Positions 53,100 to 64,000 of a stretch of DNA of 64,000 bases are shown here, in pieces (position 1 is the first letter of the stretch; each line of letters starts with the position of its first letter). A model generated the notes under the pieces. That model saw only the letters and a list, made by a program, of their open reading frames with translations, was not told the DNA's origin and did not search any database. A program made the position numbers and the translations under genes. The stretch is from Owenia fusiformis (taxonomy: Eukaryota; Annelida; Polychaeta; Sabellida; Oweniidae): contig CAIIXF020000011.1 of assembly GCA_903813345.2 (NCBI GenBank), positions 14,863,754 through 14,927,753 on the forward strand. The letters are read 5' to 3'.

Positions 53100-56000
53100 G
53101 GAAGATTGCAAGCAATCTCACGGAGGCCCTCTAAGGCATTTTTGACAATTTGAAGGTCAACTAAATCTGAGGTCAGATGAGAACTCCTGAGAACTTGTAG
53201 ATGATTTTCAAAAAAAGATTTTGTCAATTTGAAGCAAGTTTCAATTTGACCTTGAAAAATTGCGAAATTGACCTTTTTTCAACTTTTGAACTCTTATATC
53301 TCAAACTGGGACAAAATTCTATTAGATAGTCAATTGCTAATATGTGTAGAACCCTTAGAGGAATGTGTATATTTCAACTTCGGATTAAAAATATTGGTTT
53401 GTAGTCTCGAACTTTGCAAAACTTAGATAGCACAGTTTGTGACCTAATTTCATGATCTTGACCTTTGACCTTGAAAAGTTTTACTTTTTTAGACCTCAGT
53501 AGGTCTTTTGTAATTAGGCTAACCTAAATTTGAATCCAAAGACTCAATTTGAAAAATCAACTTTTCTTACCTTTCGAAGGTCATTGAAGGTCAACTAAAG
53601 GTCAAAGCTCAAATCTGAGGTCAGCTTTGGACTCATGGGAACTTGTAGATGATTTTTAAAAAAAATTGGTCGGATTGAAGCAAGTTGAAAATGACATTTT
53701 CAACTGTTTTTTGACGTCAAATATCTCAAAAACGGTAAAAATTTAATGCTGACATCTAGTGAACAATTTGTAGAAAATACTAAAATGTAGTTTCAGTTTA
53801 ATTCATCGCAAGACATAATGAAGTATAAGGACAAAGTTGAGAAACTTAAAAAAAAATTAGATTTGACCTAGATTTTGACCTTTGACCTAATTTGATAACC
53901 GTGACCCTTGACCTTGAAAATATTACTGTTTTAGAGCTCAGTAGGTCTTTTATGCTTAGGCTAACCCTAAATTTGAATCCATAAACTCGATTTAAAAAAT
54001 CAACTTCTCTGACCTTCGAAGGTCACTGAAGGTCAACTAAAGGTCAAATGTCAAATTTGTGGTTAAATATGAACTCCTGAAGTTGTAGATGATTTTCAAA
54101 AAAAAATTGGGTGAATTTGAAGCAAGTTAAACTTTGACCTTATAAACTCTGAAAAATTGACCTTTTTCAGTTTTTGAGCTCTTATATCTGAAAACTGGGA
54201 CAGAATTTTAATAAATAGTCAATTGCTAATATGTGTAGAACCCTTAGAGGAATGTATATCTTGACTTTAAATTAAAAATATTGATTTGTAGTCTTGAACT
54301 ATGAGAAACTTAAATAGCACAGTTTGTGACCTAATTTGATGACCTTGACCTTTGACCTTGAAATTTGTACTTTTTTAGACCTCAGTAGGCTTTTTGTAAT
54401 TAGACTGACCTAAATTTGAATCCAAAGACTCAATTTGAAAAATCAACTTTTCTGACCTTTCGAATGTCACTGGAGGTCAACTAAGGGTCAAAGGTCAAAT
54501 CTGAGGTCAGATTTGAGTTTCTGAGATCTTGCAGGTGCTTTTTAAAAAAAAGTTTGGTCAATTTAGAGCAAGTTGAAATTTGACCTTGAAGAATTTCGAA
54601 ATTTGACATTTTTTCAGTTTTTGAGTTCTAATTTCTCAAAACTGGTGCAAAATTTTAATAGATAATCAATGGCTAATATGTGTAAAACCTTTAGAGGAAT
54701 ATATATCCTGACTTTAATTCAAAAATATTGATTTGTAGTCACAAACTTTGAGAAACTTAGAAAACACAGTTTGTGATCTTGTTTGATGACCTTGACCTTT
54801 GACCTTGCAAATTTTACTTTTTTAGACCTCAGTTTATCTTTTATGATTAAATAAACCTAAATTTGAATCCAGAAGATTTGAGGTCCTGAGATCTTGTAGA
54901 TGCTTTTTAAAAAAAAGTTTGGTCAATTTAGAGCAAGTTGAAATTTGACCTTGAAAAATTTCGAAATTTGACCTTTTTTCTGTTTTTGAGATCTAGTATC
55001 TCAAAACTGAAGCAAAATTTTAATAAATAGTGAATTGCTAATATTTGTAGAACCTTTAGAGGAATATATATTCTGACTTTCAGTAAAAAAATTGATTTGT
55101 AGTCTCCAATTTTGAGAAACTTAGAAAACATAGTTTGCGATTTCGTTTGATGACCTTGACCTTTGACCTTGCAAATTTTACTTTTTTAGACCTCAGAAGG
55201 TCTTTTGTGAATAAATATACCTAAATTTGAATCCAGAAAATCGATTTGAAAAATCAACTTTTTTTACCTTTTGGAGGTCACTTAAGGTCAACCAAAGGTC
55301 ACAGGTCAAAAGTAAGGTCAGATTTGGAATCCTGAGAACTTGTAGATGAGTTTTAAAAAAAAAATTGGTCAATTTGAAGCAAGTTGAAAAAATACCTTTT
55401 TTGACCTTTTTTTGATGTTCAATATCTCAAAATCTAGGCAAAATTTCTCTAGACGGCAAAAGGGTAAGACTAATAGAATACTAATATCTATCTGTATGCA
55501 AAAATTCAGCCAAAAATATTGAAGTGTAGTGTCAGGATTTGAGAAACTTGAAAAAAACTTAGATTTGACCTAGATTTTGACCTTTGACTTTGACCTAGAT
55601 AAAAATTCCTTTCCCCCAAGTTCAGCCAAGGTCCCCAGTAGGTACATATAGTAGATAGTTGAAAGGAAGTTGGAAGTAGGAGAAAAAGGTTTAGGAAGAA
55701 TAAATAAAGAACTAGACTTTTAAGATTGCAAGCAATCTTACGGAGGCCCTGTAGGCGTTTTTGGCAATTTGAAGGTCAGCCAAAGGTTAAATCTCAAATC
55801 AAAGGTCATATATGAACTCCAGGCATCTTGTAGATGATTTTTTAAAAAAAAGTTTGGTCAATTTGAAGCAATGTGAAATTTGACCTTGAAAAATTTCAAC
55901 ATTAGACCTTTTTCAGTTTTTGAGGTCCAATATCTCAAAACTGGTGCAGAATTTTAATAGATAATCAATTGTTAATATGTGTAAAACCTTTAGAAGAATA

Positions 56001-59000
56001 TATATCCTGACTTTAATTCAAAAATATTGATTTGTAGTCACAAACTTTGAGAAACTTAGAAAACACAGTTTGTGATCTTGTTTGATGACCTTGACCTTTG
56101 ACCTTGAAAATTTTACTTTTTTAGACCTCAGTATGTCTTTTTTGATTGAATAAACCTAAATTTGAATCCAGAAAATCAATATGAAAAATCAACTTTTTTT
56201 TAAGGTCAGATTTGAGTTCCTGAGATCTTGTAGATGCTTTTTAAAAAAAAGTTTGGTCAATTTAGAGCAAGTTGAAATTTGACCTGGAAAAATTTCGAAA
56301 TTTGACCTTTTTTCAGTTTTTGAGTTCCAATATCTCAAAACTGGAGCAAAATTTTAATAAATAGTCAATTGCTAATATGTGTAGAACCTTTGGAGGAATA
56401 TATATTCTGACTTTCAGTAAAAAATTGATTTGTAGTCTCCAATTTTGAGAAACTTAGAAAACACAGTTTGTGATTTCGTTTGATGACCTTGACCTTTGAC
56501 CTTGCAAATTTTACTTTTTTAGACCTCAGAAGGTCTCTTGTGAATAAATACACCTAAATTTGAATCCAGAAAATCGATTCGAAAAATCAACTTTTTTGAC
56601 CTTTCGGAGGTCACTGAAGGTCAACCAAAGGTCAAAGGTCAAAAGTAAGGTCAGATTTGGAATCCTGAGAACTTGTAGATGAGTTTTAAAAAAAAAATTG
56701 GTCAATTTGAAGCAAGTTGAAAAAAGACCTTTTTTGACCTTTTTTTGACCTTCAATATCTCAAAACTGGGACAAAATCTTAATAAATAGTCAAAGACTAA
56801 TATGTGTAGAACCCTCAGAGGAATGTACATCTTGACTTTCAATTAAAAATATTGATTTGTAGTCTTGAACTATGAGAAACTTAGATAGCACAGTTTGTGA
56901 CCTAATTTGATGACCTTGACCTTTGACCTTGAAATTTCCAAAGACTCAATTTGAAAAATCAAAGTTTCTGACCTTTCGAAGGTCACTGAAGGTCAACTAA
57001 AGGTCAAAGGTCAAATCTGAGGTCAGATTCGGACTCCTGGGAACTTGTAGATGATTTAAAAAAAAAAATTTGGTCAGATTGAAGCAAGTTGAAAAATGAC
57101 CTTTTTTGACCGTTTTTTGACGTCAAATATCTCAAAAACGGTAAAAATTTAATGCTGACATATAGTGAACAATTTGTAGAGAATACTTAAATGTAGTTCC
57201 AGTTTAATTCATCGCAAGAAATAATGAAGTATAAGGACAAACTTGAGAAACTTGAAAAAAAACTTAGATTTGACCTAGATTTTGACCTTTGACCTTGACC
57301 TAGATAAAAAATATTTTCCCCCCTATTCCAGCCCAGGTTCCTAGTAGGATCATATAGTAGGTAGTTGAAAGCTAGTAGGAAGTAGAAGAAAAATGCTTTG
57401 AAAGAATAATAAAGAATAAAGAATAATAACTAGACTTTTGAAGATTGCAAGCAATCTCACGGAGGCCCTCTTAGGCATTTTTGACAATTTGAAGGTCAAC
57501 TAAAGGACAAATATCAAATCTGAGGTCAGATGTGAACTCCTGAAAACTTGTAGATGATTTTCAAAAAAAGATTTTGTCAATTTGAAGCGAGTTTAAATTT
57601 GACCTTGAAAGATTTCGAAATTGACCTTTTTTCAACTTTTGAACTCTTATATCTCAAACTGGGACAAAATTCAATTAGATAGTCAATTGCTAATATGTGT
57701 ACAACCCTTAGAGGAATGTGTTTATTTCGACTCAGGATTAAAAATATTGGTTTGTAGTCGAACTTTGCGAAACTTAGATAGCACAGTTTGTGACCTAATT
57801 TCATAATCTTGACCTTTGACTTTGAAAAGTTTTACTTTTTCAGACCTCAGTAGGACTTTTGTAATTAAGCTGACCTAAATTTGAATCCAAAGACTCAATT
57901 TAAAAAATCAACTTTTCTTACCTTTCGAAGGTCATTGAAGGTCAATTAAAGTTCAAAGGTCAAATCTGAGGTCAGATTTGGACTCCTGGGAACTTGTAGA
58001 TGAGTTATAAAAAAAATTTGGTCAGATTGAAGCAAGTTGAAAAATGACCTTTTTTGACCGTTTTTTTACGTCAAATATCTCAAAAACGGTAAAAATTTAA
58101 TGCTGACATAAAGTGAAGAATTTATAGAGAATACCAAAATGTAGTTTCAGTTTAATTCATCGCAAGAAATAACGAAGTATAAGGACAAAGTTGAGAAACT
58201 TGAAAAAAATTTAGATTTGACCTAGATCTTGACCTTTGACCTAATTTGATAACCGTGACCCTTGGCCTTGAAAATTTTACTATTCTAGAGCTCAGTAGTT
58301 TTTTTTTGATTAGGCCAACCCTAAATTTGAGTCCAAAAACTCAATTTGAAAAATCAACTTTTCTGACATTTCAAAGGTCACTGAAGGTCAACTAAAGGTC
58401 AAATGTCAAATCTGAGGTTAAATATGAACTCCTGAGAAGTTGAAGATGATTTTTTAAAAAAAGGTTGGGTGAATTTGAAGGAAGTTAAAATTTGACCTTA
58501 TAAACTTTGAAAAAATGACCTTTTTCAGTTTTTGAGCTCTTATATCTCAAAAGTGGGACAAAATTTTAATAAATAGTCAATGACTAATATGTGTAGAACC
58601 CTTAGAGAAAAGTATATCTTGACTTTCAATTAAAAATATTGATTTGAAGTCTTGACGTATGAGAAACTTAGATAGCACAGTTTTTGATGACCTTGACCTT
58701 TGACCTTGAAATTTTTACTTTTTGAGACCTCAGTAGGCTTTTTGTAATTAGACTGACCTAAATTTGAATCCAAAGACTCAATTTGAAAAATCAACTTTTC
58801 TGACCTTTCGAAGGTCACTGAAGGTCAACTAAAGGTCATAGGTCAAAACTAAGGTCAGATTTGAGTTCCTGAGATCTTGTAGATGCTTTTTAAAAAAAGG
58901 TTTGGTCAATTTAGAGCAAGTTGAAATTTGACCCTCAAAAATTTCGAAATTTGACCATTTTTCAGTTTTTGAGTTCTAATATCTCAAAACTGGAGCAAAA

Positions 59001-61140
59001 TTTTAATAAATAGTCAATTGCTAATATGTGTAGAACCTTTAGAGGAATATATATTCTGACTTTCAGTAAAAAACATTGATTTGTAGTCTCCAATTTTGAG
59101 AAACTTAGAAAACACAGTTTGTGATTTCGTTTGATGACCTTGACCTTGCAAATTTTACTTTTTTAGACCTCAAAAGGTTTTTTGTGAATAGATATACCTA
59201 AATTTGAATCCAGAAAATCGATTTGAAAAATCAACTTTTTTGACCTTTCGGAGGTCACTGAAGGTCAACCGAAGGTCAAAGGTCAAATCTGAGGTCAGAT
59301 TTGGACTCCTGGGAACTTGTAGATGATTTTTAAAAAAAAAATTGGTCAGATTGAAGCAAGTTGAAAAATGACCTTTTTTGACCGTTTTTTGACGTCAAAT
59401 ATCTCAAAAACGGTAAAAATTTAATGCTGACATATAGTGAACAATTTGTAGAGAATACTTAAATGTAGTTTCAGTTTAATTCATCGCAAGAAATAATGAA
59501 GTATAATGACAAACTTGAGAAACTTGAAAAAAAACTTAGATTTGACCTAGATTTTGACCTTTGACCTTGACCTAGATAAAAAATATTTTCCCCCCTATTC
59601 CAGACAAGGTTCCTAGTAGGATCATATAGTAGGTAGTTGAAAGCTAGTTGGAAGTAGGAGAAAAATGCTTTGGAAGAATAATAAATAAAGAATAAAGAAT
59701 AAAGAAAGAATAAAGAAAAGCTACAAAAGCTATAGGTCCAAAAACTCAATTTGAAAAATCAACTTTTCTGACATTTCAAAGGTCACTGAAGGTCAACTAA
59801 AGGTCAAATGTCAAATCTGAGGTTAAATATGAACTCCTGAGAAGTTGAAGATGATTTTTTAAAAAAAGGTTGGGTGAATTTGAAGGAAGTTAAAATTTGA
59901 CCTTATAATTTTTGAAAAAATGACCTTTTTCAGTTTTTGAGCTCTTATATCTCAAAAGTGGGACAAAATTTTAATAAATAGTCAATGACTAATATGTGTA
60001 GAACCCTTAGAGAAAAGTATATCTTGACTTTCAATTAAAAATATTGATTTGAAGTCTTGACGTATGAGAAACTTAGATAGCACAGTTTTTGATGACCTTG
60101 ACCTTTGACCTTGAAATTTTTACTTTTTGAGACCTCAGTAGGCTTTTTGTAATTAGACTGACCTAAATTTGAATCCAAAGACTCAATTTGAAAAATCAAC
60201 TTTTCTGACCTTTCGAAGGTCACTGAAGGTCAACTAAAGGTCATAGGTCAAAACTAAGGTCAGATTTGAGTTCCAGAGATCTTGTAGATGCTTTTTAAAA
60301 AAAGGTTTGGTCAATTTAGAGCAAGTTGAAATTTGACCCTCAAAAATTTCGAAATTTGACCATTTTTCAGTTTTTGAGTTCTAATATCTCAAAACTGGAG
60401 CAAAATTTTAATAAATAGTCAATTGCTAATATGTGTAGAACCTTTAGAGGAATATATATTCTGACTTTCAGTAAAAAACATTGATTTGTAGTCTCCAATT
60501 TTGAGAAACTTAGAAAACACAGTTTGTGATTTCGTTTGATGACCTTGACCTTTGACCTTGCAAATTTTACTTTTTTAGACCTCAAAAGGTTTTTTGTGAA
60601 TAGATATACCTAAATTTGAATCCAGAAAATCGATTTGAAAAATCAACTTTTTTGACCTTTCGGAGGTCACTGAAGGTCAACCGAAGGTCAAAGGTCAAAT
60701 CTGAGGTCAGATTTGGACTCCTGGGAACTTGTAGATGATTTTTAAAAAAAAAATTGGTCAGATTGAAGCAAGTTGAAAAATGACCTTTTTTGACCGTTTT
60801 TTGACGTCAAATATCTCAAAAACGGTAAAAATTTAATGCTGACATATAGTGAACAATTTGTAGAGAATACTTAAATGTAGTTTCAGTTTAATTCATCGCA
60901 AGAAATAATGAAGTATAATGACAAACTTGAGAAACTTGAAAAAAAACTTAGATTTGACCTAGATTTTGACCTTTGACCTTGACCTAGATAAAAAATATTT
61001 TCCCCCCTATTCCAGACAAGGTTCCTAGTAGGATCATATAGTAGGTAGTTGAAAGCTAGTTGGAAGTAGGAGAAAAATGCTTTGGAAGAATAATAAATAA
61101 AGAATAAAGAATAAAGAAAGAATAAAGAAAAGCTACAAAA
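53100..61140. repeat. 8 kb tandem array of about 440 bp units dense in AGGTCA half-sites
   Basis: The phrase gacctcagtagg and variants recurs at about 53494, 53934, 54378, 54826, 55190, 56127, 56523, 57843, 58286, 58726, 59166, 60131 and 60579, giving units of about 440-448 bp with some deleted ones. Higher-order blocks begin with agattgcaagcaatctcacg (53110, 55724, 57435). Each unit contains tgaccttgacctttgacctt, which is AGGTCA in DR0 and DR1 spacing and includes TCAAGGTCA, and aaggtcactgaaggtcaact, which is DR4 then DR5. No coding frame is convincing. The last two blocks, 58332-59736 and 59737-61141, are nearly identical. Confidence 0.9.
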
Positions 61141-61141
61141 G
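58332..61141. repeat. Recent tandem duplication of a 1405 bp block within the array
   Basis: 58332-59736 and 59737-61141 are nearly identical over 1405 bp, for example encoding the same 62-residue chance frame at 58630-58818 and 60035-60223. Both end at aaagctacaaaagctatagg. Few differences are seen, such as ttgacctttgacc against one lost unit, so the copying is recent. Confidence 0.9.
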
Positions 61142-61145
61142 CTAT

Positions 61146-61359
61146 AGGAGGCCCTTTCAGGAGGGCCTCCTAATAAAGAAAAGCTACAAAAGCTATAGGA
61201 GGCCCTTTCAGGAGGGCCTCCTAATAATAATAATAATATCTATAAAATTAATAGGAGGCCCCCCGTTGGGGCCTCCTAATAAAGAATAAAGAATAATAAA
61301 GAATAAGAATACTGACAAAAACAATAGACTCTAGACTCCAGATGTCAATCTGGAGTCTA
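61146..61359. repeat. Cluster of four strong hairpins at the array edge
   Basis: AGGAGGCCCT/AGGGCCTCCT at 61146-61171 and again at 61197-61222 (10 bp stems, 6 nt loop); AGGAGGCCCC/GGGGCCTCCT at 61253-61277; TAGACTCCAGAT/ATCTGGAGTCTA at 61332-61359 (12 bp stem, 4 nt loop). They are separated by (TAA)n- and AATAAAG-type sequence. Confidence 0.85.
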
Positions 61360-62929
61360 ATAATACAATAGATTTTACGATAGTTTGACCAAGAATACTG
61401 TTAATTTCAGCAGAAATACGGTAGATTTCCAAATACTTACAGTATATTTTATGACCGTTCTCATAGAAAAAATCAGCACTCTGAAAATGTGACTCAAAAA
61501 TAGCTAAAAGTATGAGGTAGGAAAGGTAACTGAACAGAATCTTTTGAATTTTTCAGAAAATGTGCCAAATCTATATTGCTCTAAATGATACAATCTTTGA
61601 AAATTTGATATCATTCATAGAAAAAGAAAAAAAATGAAAAACCTGATTTGAAAAGCGATCTATTTTCCTTTTTATGACCGCCATTTTGTTTCGGACAATT
61701 TTCTAAAATTTCAAAGGTTTTATCAGTTACAGCATTATATTGGGCACATTTTCTGAAAAATTCAAAAGATTCTGTTCAGTGACCTTCCCTAGCTCCTACT
61801 TTTAGGTATTTTTCAGTCACATTTCCAAAGGGCTGAAAAGGTTATTTCATCATGTTTATGGTCATTCTGACCATGCACATTGTGATCCTGGTCATGTAAA
61901 AGATATTTGGAAATAGTTAAATTGACTGCAGGTTAAAACAGAACTCTAGCTGTTATCTGCTGAATTTTTTGTCACTTCCTGTTTCGTCATTTCCTGTTAA
62001 GTATCATGGCACCTTAAGGCGAAGCTAAATTAAATCAAAAGTACAAAAAATGACTGCCAAATTTTTTTTGATAAAGACACATGTTTTAAAAATCTGTTTA
62101 CCTTGTGTATGAATTGTATATCTTTACTAAAGAAACATGTCAAAGTTACATCACACATAAACGCATTTTTCATAACTATGAATTTGAGGTGCATGGATCC
62201 CCAAAGCTAGCATGAAGAGTGTGAAGTGAGGCTACTTTGTGAGTTTCAAGGAGTAGCCTTGCAACAGTCCCACATTTGCAAGAATCCAAAATTTCCACAA
62301 ATCATCTTACCTTTCCCAGGAACAAGGAAGGAGCATGAAAATATGCACTTCTTGCATTGTGAGAGTATAATAAAGCTCAAACCATTGTGAATTCTAAATA
62401 TTTCATGTCTACCATTTTCATGGAATGAAAACTCGTATGGAAACTCAGCGTATCTAGAAATATCAAGCCGTGCCACACTGCCAATACGTGCAAAGAATTA
62501 GCATATACAGAGTGTGTAATATTACAATCATTTTAACGTCATGTTTAATTAATAATACTTTGTGTTAATGTTTTAAATCATTCTCAGAATGGTATCACTC
62601 CTTTAATTCCTGTGAATATTGATTTCCACATTTCTACTTTCAGGATTCCCAACCATGTGAAATGGACAATGGATTGCGTGATACATCTAAAATCTAACTT
62701 GTCCTTGCAAGAGAACTACATAGTGTTCTTCAAAACAACTTAGCATACATACATCAGGATGACATGTCTCCACAGTATCTCACCCATTTTCAATGAGCCA
62801 GCTTTGCTAAGGCATGGATGGACATATTTATTGGCGGTGTTCATGCAATTATAAATAGTTCATTGTACATGTATGAACAACAAGGAATGGAACTCTGTAA
62901 CGAAATATTAAAGGTGACGAAAATGCAAC
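61360..62929. other. Upstream region of the zinc-finger gene
   Basis: No coding homology. TATAAATAG at 62851-62859 lies about 75 bp before the first in-frame ATG and could be a TATA box, and an acceptor-like ctactttcag at 62634-62643 could instead mark the start of the coding exon. Neither can be decided from sequence. Confidence 0.4.
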
Positions 62930-64000
62930 ATGCATTCAACCAAAGATGAAATCAGTGAAAGTGATGAAAGACTAAAAATGATCTGTCAAAATGAAACACA
63001 CAAGTACAAATGTTCCATGAACGATAAGAAGATGTATGGAAATGAACCATTAAATCAAAAACATTTTAAGAAAAAATGCAAAATGGCGTCTCCATCAAAC
63101 GAATCCATGGTATATGACTGTGACATTTGTGCTAATTCTTTTAAACAAAAAGGTAACCTTTTTCGTCATGTTAAAGAAACTCACCAACTTTTTACACGCG
63201 AGAGGAAAAAAGATGTACAGTGCAATCATTGCTTTGAAAACTTTGATAAAAAAGCTAAGTTGGATGTGCATATAGTGAAAGAACATATTGATGTTGCTGC
63301 TGAAAAATTGATAACTAGACACAAATGTGAAATATGTGGAGTTGTAACACATGATCTCCCAAGACATAAGAAAGAAAAACATAGGATTGATCTTAATGGA
63401 TATAAATGTTCACAAGAAAACTGTGGGATGATAGCTCGCTCAAAAGCAGAATTAGAATTACATGTTTTGTCCCACAAAGGTGTGAAGCCTTTTGAATGTA
63501 AAATATGTGGGAGCAAATTCAGGTATGAAAAGAACATAAAATATCATATGGCCAGTTTTCATGATAAAAGTAGACCAAAGATTGGAGCAAGAACCAAGAC
63601 GAATGAAGTAACTTGTAGTGTGTGCCATAAAATTTTCTATCGGAAAACTGTATTAAAGAATCACATGTTAACTCATACAGGGAGGCGTTTTCAGTGTAAT
63701 ATGTGCGAAAAGTCATTTTCACGTAAAGATGTTCTGAATGGTCATATTAGGATTCAGCACACTGACACACAAAATCGTTATAAATGTGCGAAATGTGACG
63801 AGGGATTTATCACTAGATTTATGCTAAGGGAGCACTTATTTTATGCACATGAAGATTTTGCTTATCAATGTACAATATGTAACTTTGTTGTCTTCACTCG
63901 AAGTGATAAGTACACACACATAAAGCATAAACACAAAATAAAACATTTCTTAAAAGAACACATGAAACTTATACCATATAAGAAAACAGGAGAATGGAAA
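62930..64000 (+). CDS. C2H2 zinc-finger protein, N-terminal part, runs off the window
   Basis: Open for 357 codons from ATG 62930 to the window end, after an in-frame TGA at 62915. The first 50 or so residues are charged and finger-free; then come nine C2H2-type fingers, among them CDICANSFKQKGNLFRHVKE-TH, CNHCFENFDKKAKLDVH, a short one (CEICGVVTHDLPRH), one with C-x4-C spacing (CSQENCGMIARSKAELELH), CKICGSKFRYEKNIKYH, CSVCHKIFYRKTVLKNH, CNMCEKSFSRKDVLNGH, CAKCDEGFITRFMLREH and CTICNFVVFTRSDKYTH. Only one linker (HTGRRFQC) approaches the TGEKP type, and His-His spacings are often four. Likely a nuclear DNA-binding protein; the paralogue is not recognisable. ATGs at 63083 or 63107 could also be starts. 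Confidence 0.88.
   Translation, partial: MHSTKDEISESDERLKMICQNETHKYKCSMNDKKMYGNEPLNQKHFKKKCKMASPSNESMVYDCDICANSFKQKGNLFRHVKETHQLFTRERKKDVQCNHCFENFDKKAKLDVHIVKEHIDVAAEKLITRHKCEICGVVTHDLPRHKKEKHRIDLNGYKCSQENCGMIARSKAELELHVLSHKGVKPFECKICGSKFRYEKNIKYHMASFHDKSRPKIGARTKTNEVTCSVCHKIFYRKTVLKNHMLTHTGRRFQCNMCEKSFSRKDVLNGHIRIQHTDTQNRYKCAKCDEGFITRFMLREHLFYAHEDFAYQCTICNFVVFTRSDKYTHIKHKHKIKHFLKEHMKLIPYKKTGEWK

Noticed and set aside
58630-60223. Two identical 62-residue minus-strand frames
   Set aside because: They lie in the duplicated 1405 bp satellite blocks; identity reflects recent duplication, not coding constraint.

Overview
This is a stretch of an AT-rich animal genome with long introns and many interspersed repeats. 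The exon-intron layout, GT-AG splice sites, metazoan gene families and repeat types (an R2-superfamily LINE, a jockey/CR1-like LINE, hAT- and mariner-type MITEs, fold-back elements) suggest an invertebrate, perhaps a marine deuterostome or lophotrochozoan. The sequence alone does not fix the phylum.

Layout. (1) 1-14022, + strand: the 3' part of a class I alpha-1,2-mannosidase gene (GH47, MAN1A type), ten coding exon positions with the 5' end outside the window. One position is represented by two tandem, equal-length, same-phase exons (3214-3294 and 3781-3861), each encoding the helix with the catalytic acid; this looks like an undescribed mutually exclusive exon pair. (2) 14023-19247: 3' UTRs and spacer between two genes that converge tail to tail. 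(3) 19248-37777, - strand: a complete ten-exon DONSON gene (replication initiation / CMG helicase assembly), about 558 residues when joined at consensus splice sites. Its introns carry a hAT MITE, an element rich in AATGGCCGCC motifs, two copies of an element with a 53-54 bp minisatellite core, and in intron 1 a 7.7 kb inverted-repeat element. Into that element a full-length restriction-enzyme-like-endonuclease LINE (intact 1117-residue ORF) has inserted, joined head to tail to a truncated copy of itself. (4) 38-44.7 kb: likely upstream region of DONSON, then a transposase-like exon with an inverted partial copy, an 831 bp near-perfect palindromic MITE and a TIR element. (5) 45.6-53 kb: repeats only, including an inverted-repeat pair with GATGCAACAACAC motifs, a 5'-truncated LINE with clear target-site duplication, long microsatellites and minisatellites. 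(6) 53.1-61.1 kb: an 8 kb array of about 440 bp units packed with AGGTCA half-sites in DR0, DR1, DR4 and DR5 spacing. (7) 62930-64000, + strand: the start of a C2H2 zinc-finger gene running off the window.

The three host genes show no sign of shared function: N-glycan trimming in the Golgi, DNA replication initiation in the nucleus, and a probable DNA-binding protein. The unusual content is the duplicated mannosidase exon, the composite LINE insertion that looks like one template-jumping event, and the satellite rich in nuclear-receptor half-sites.
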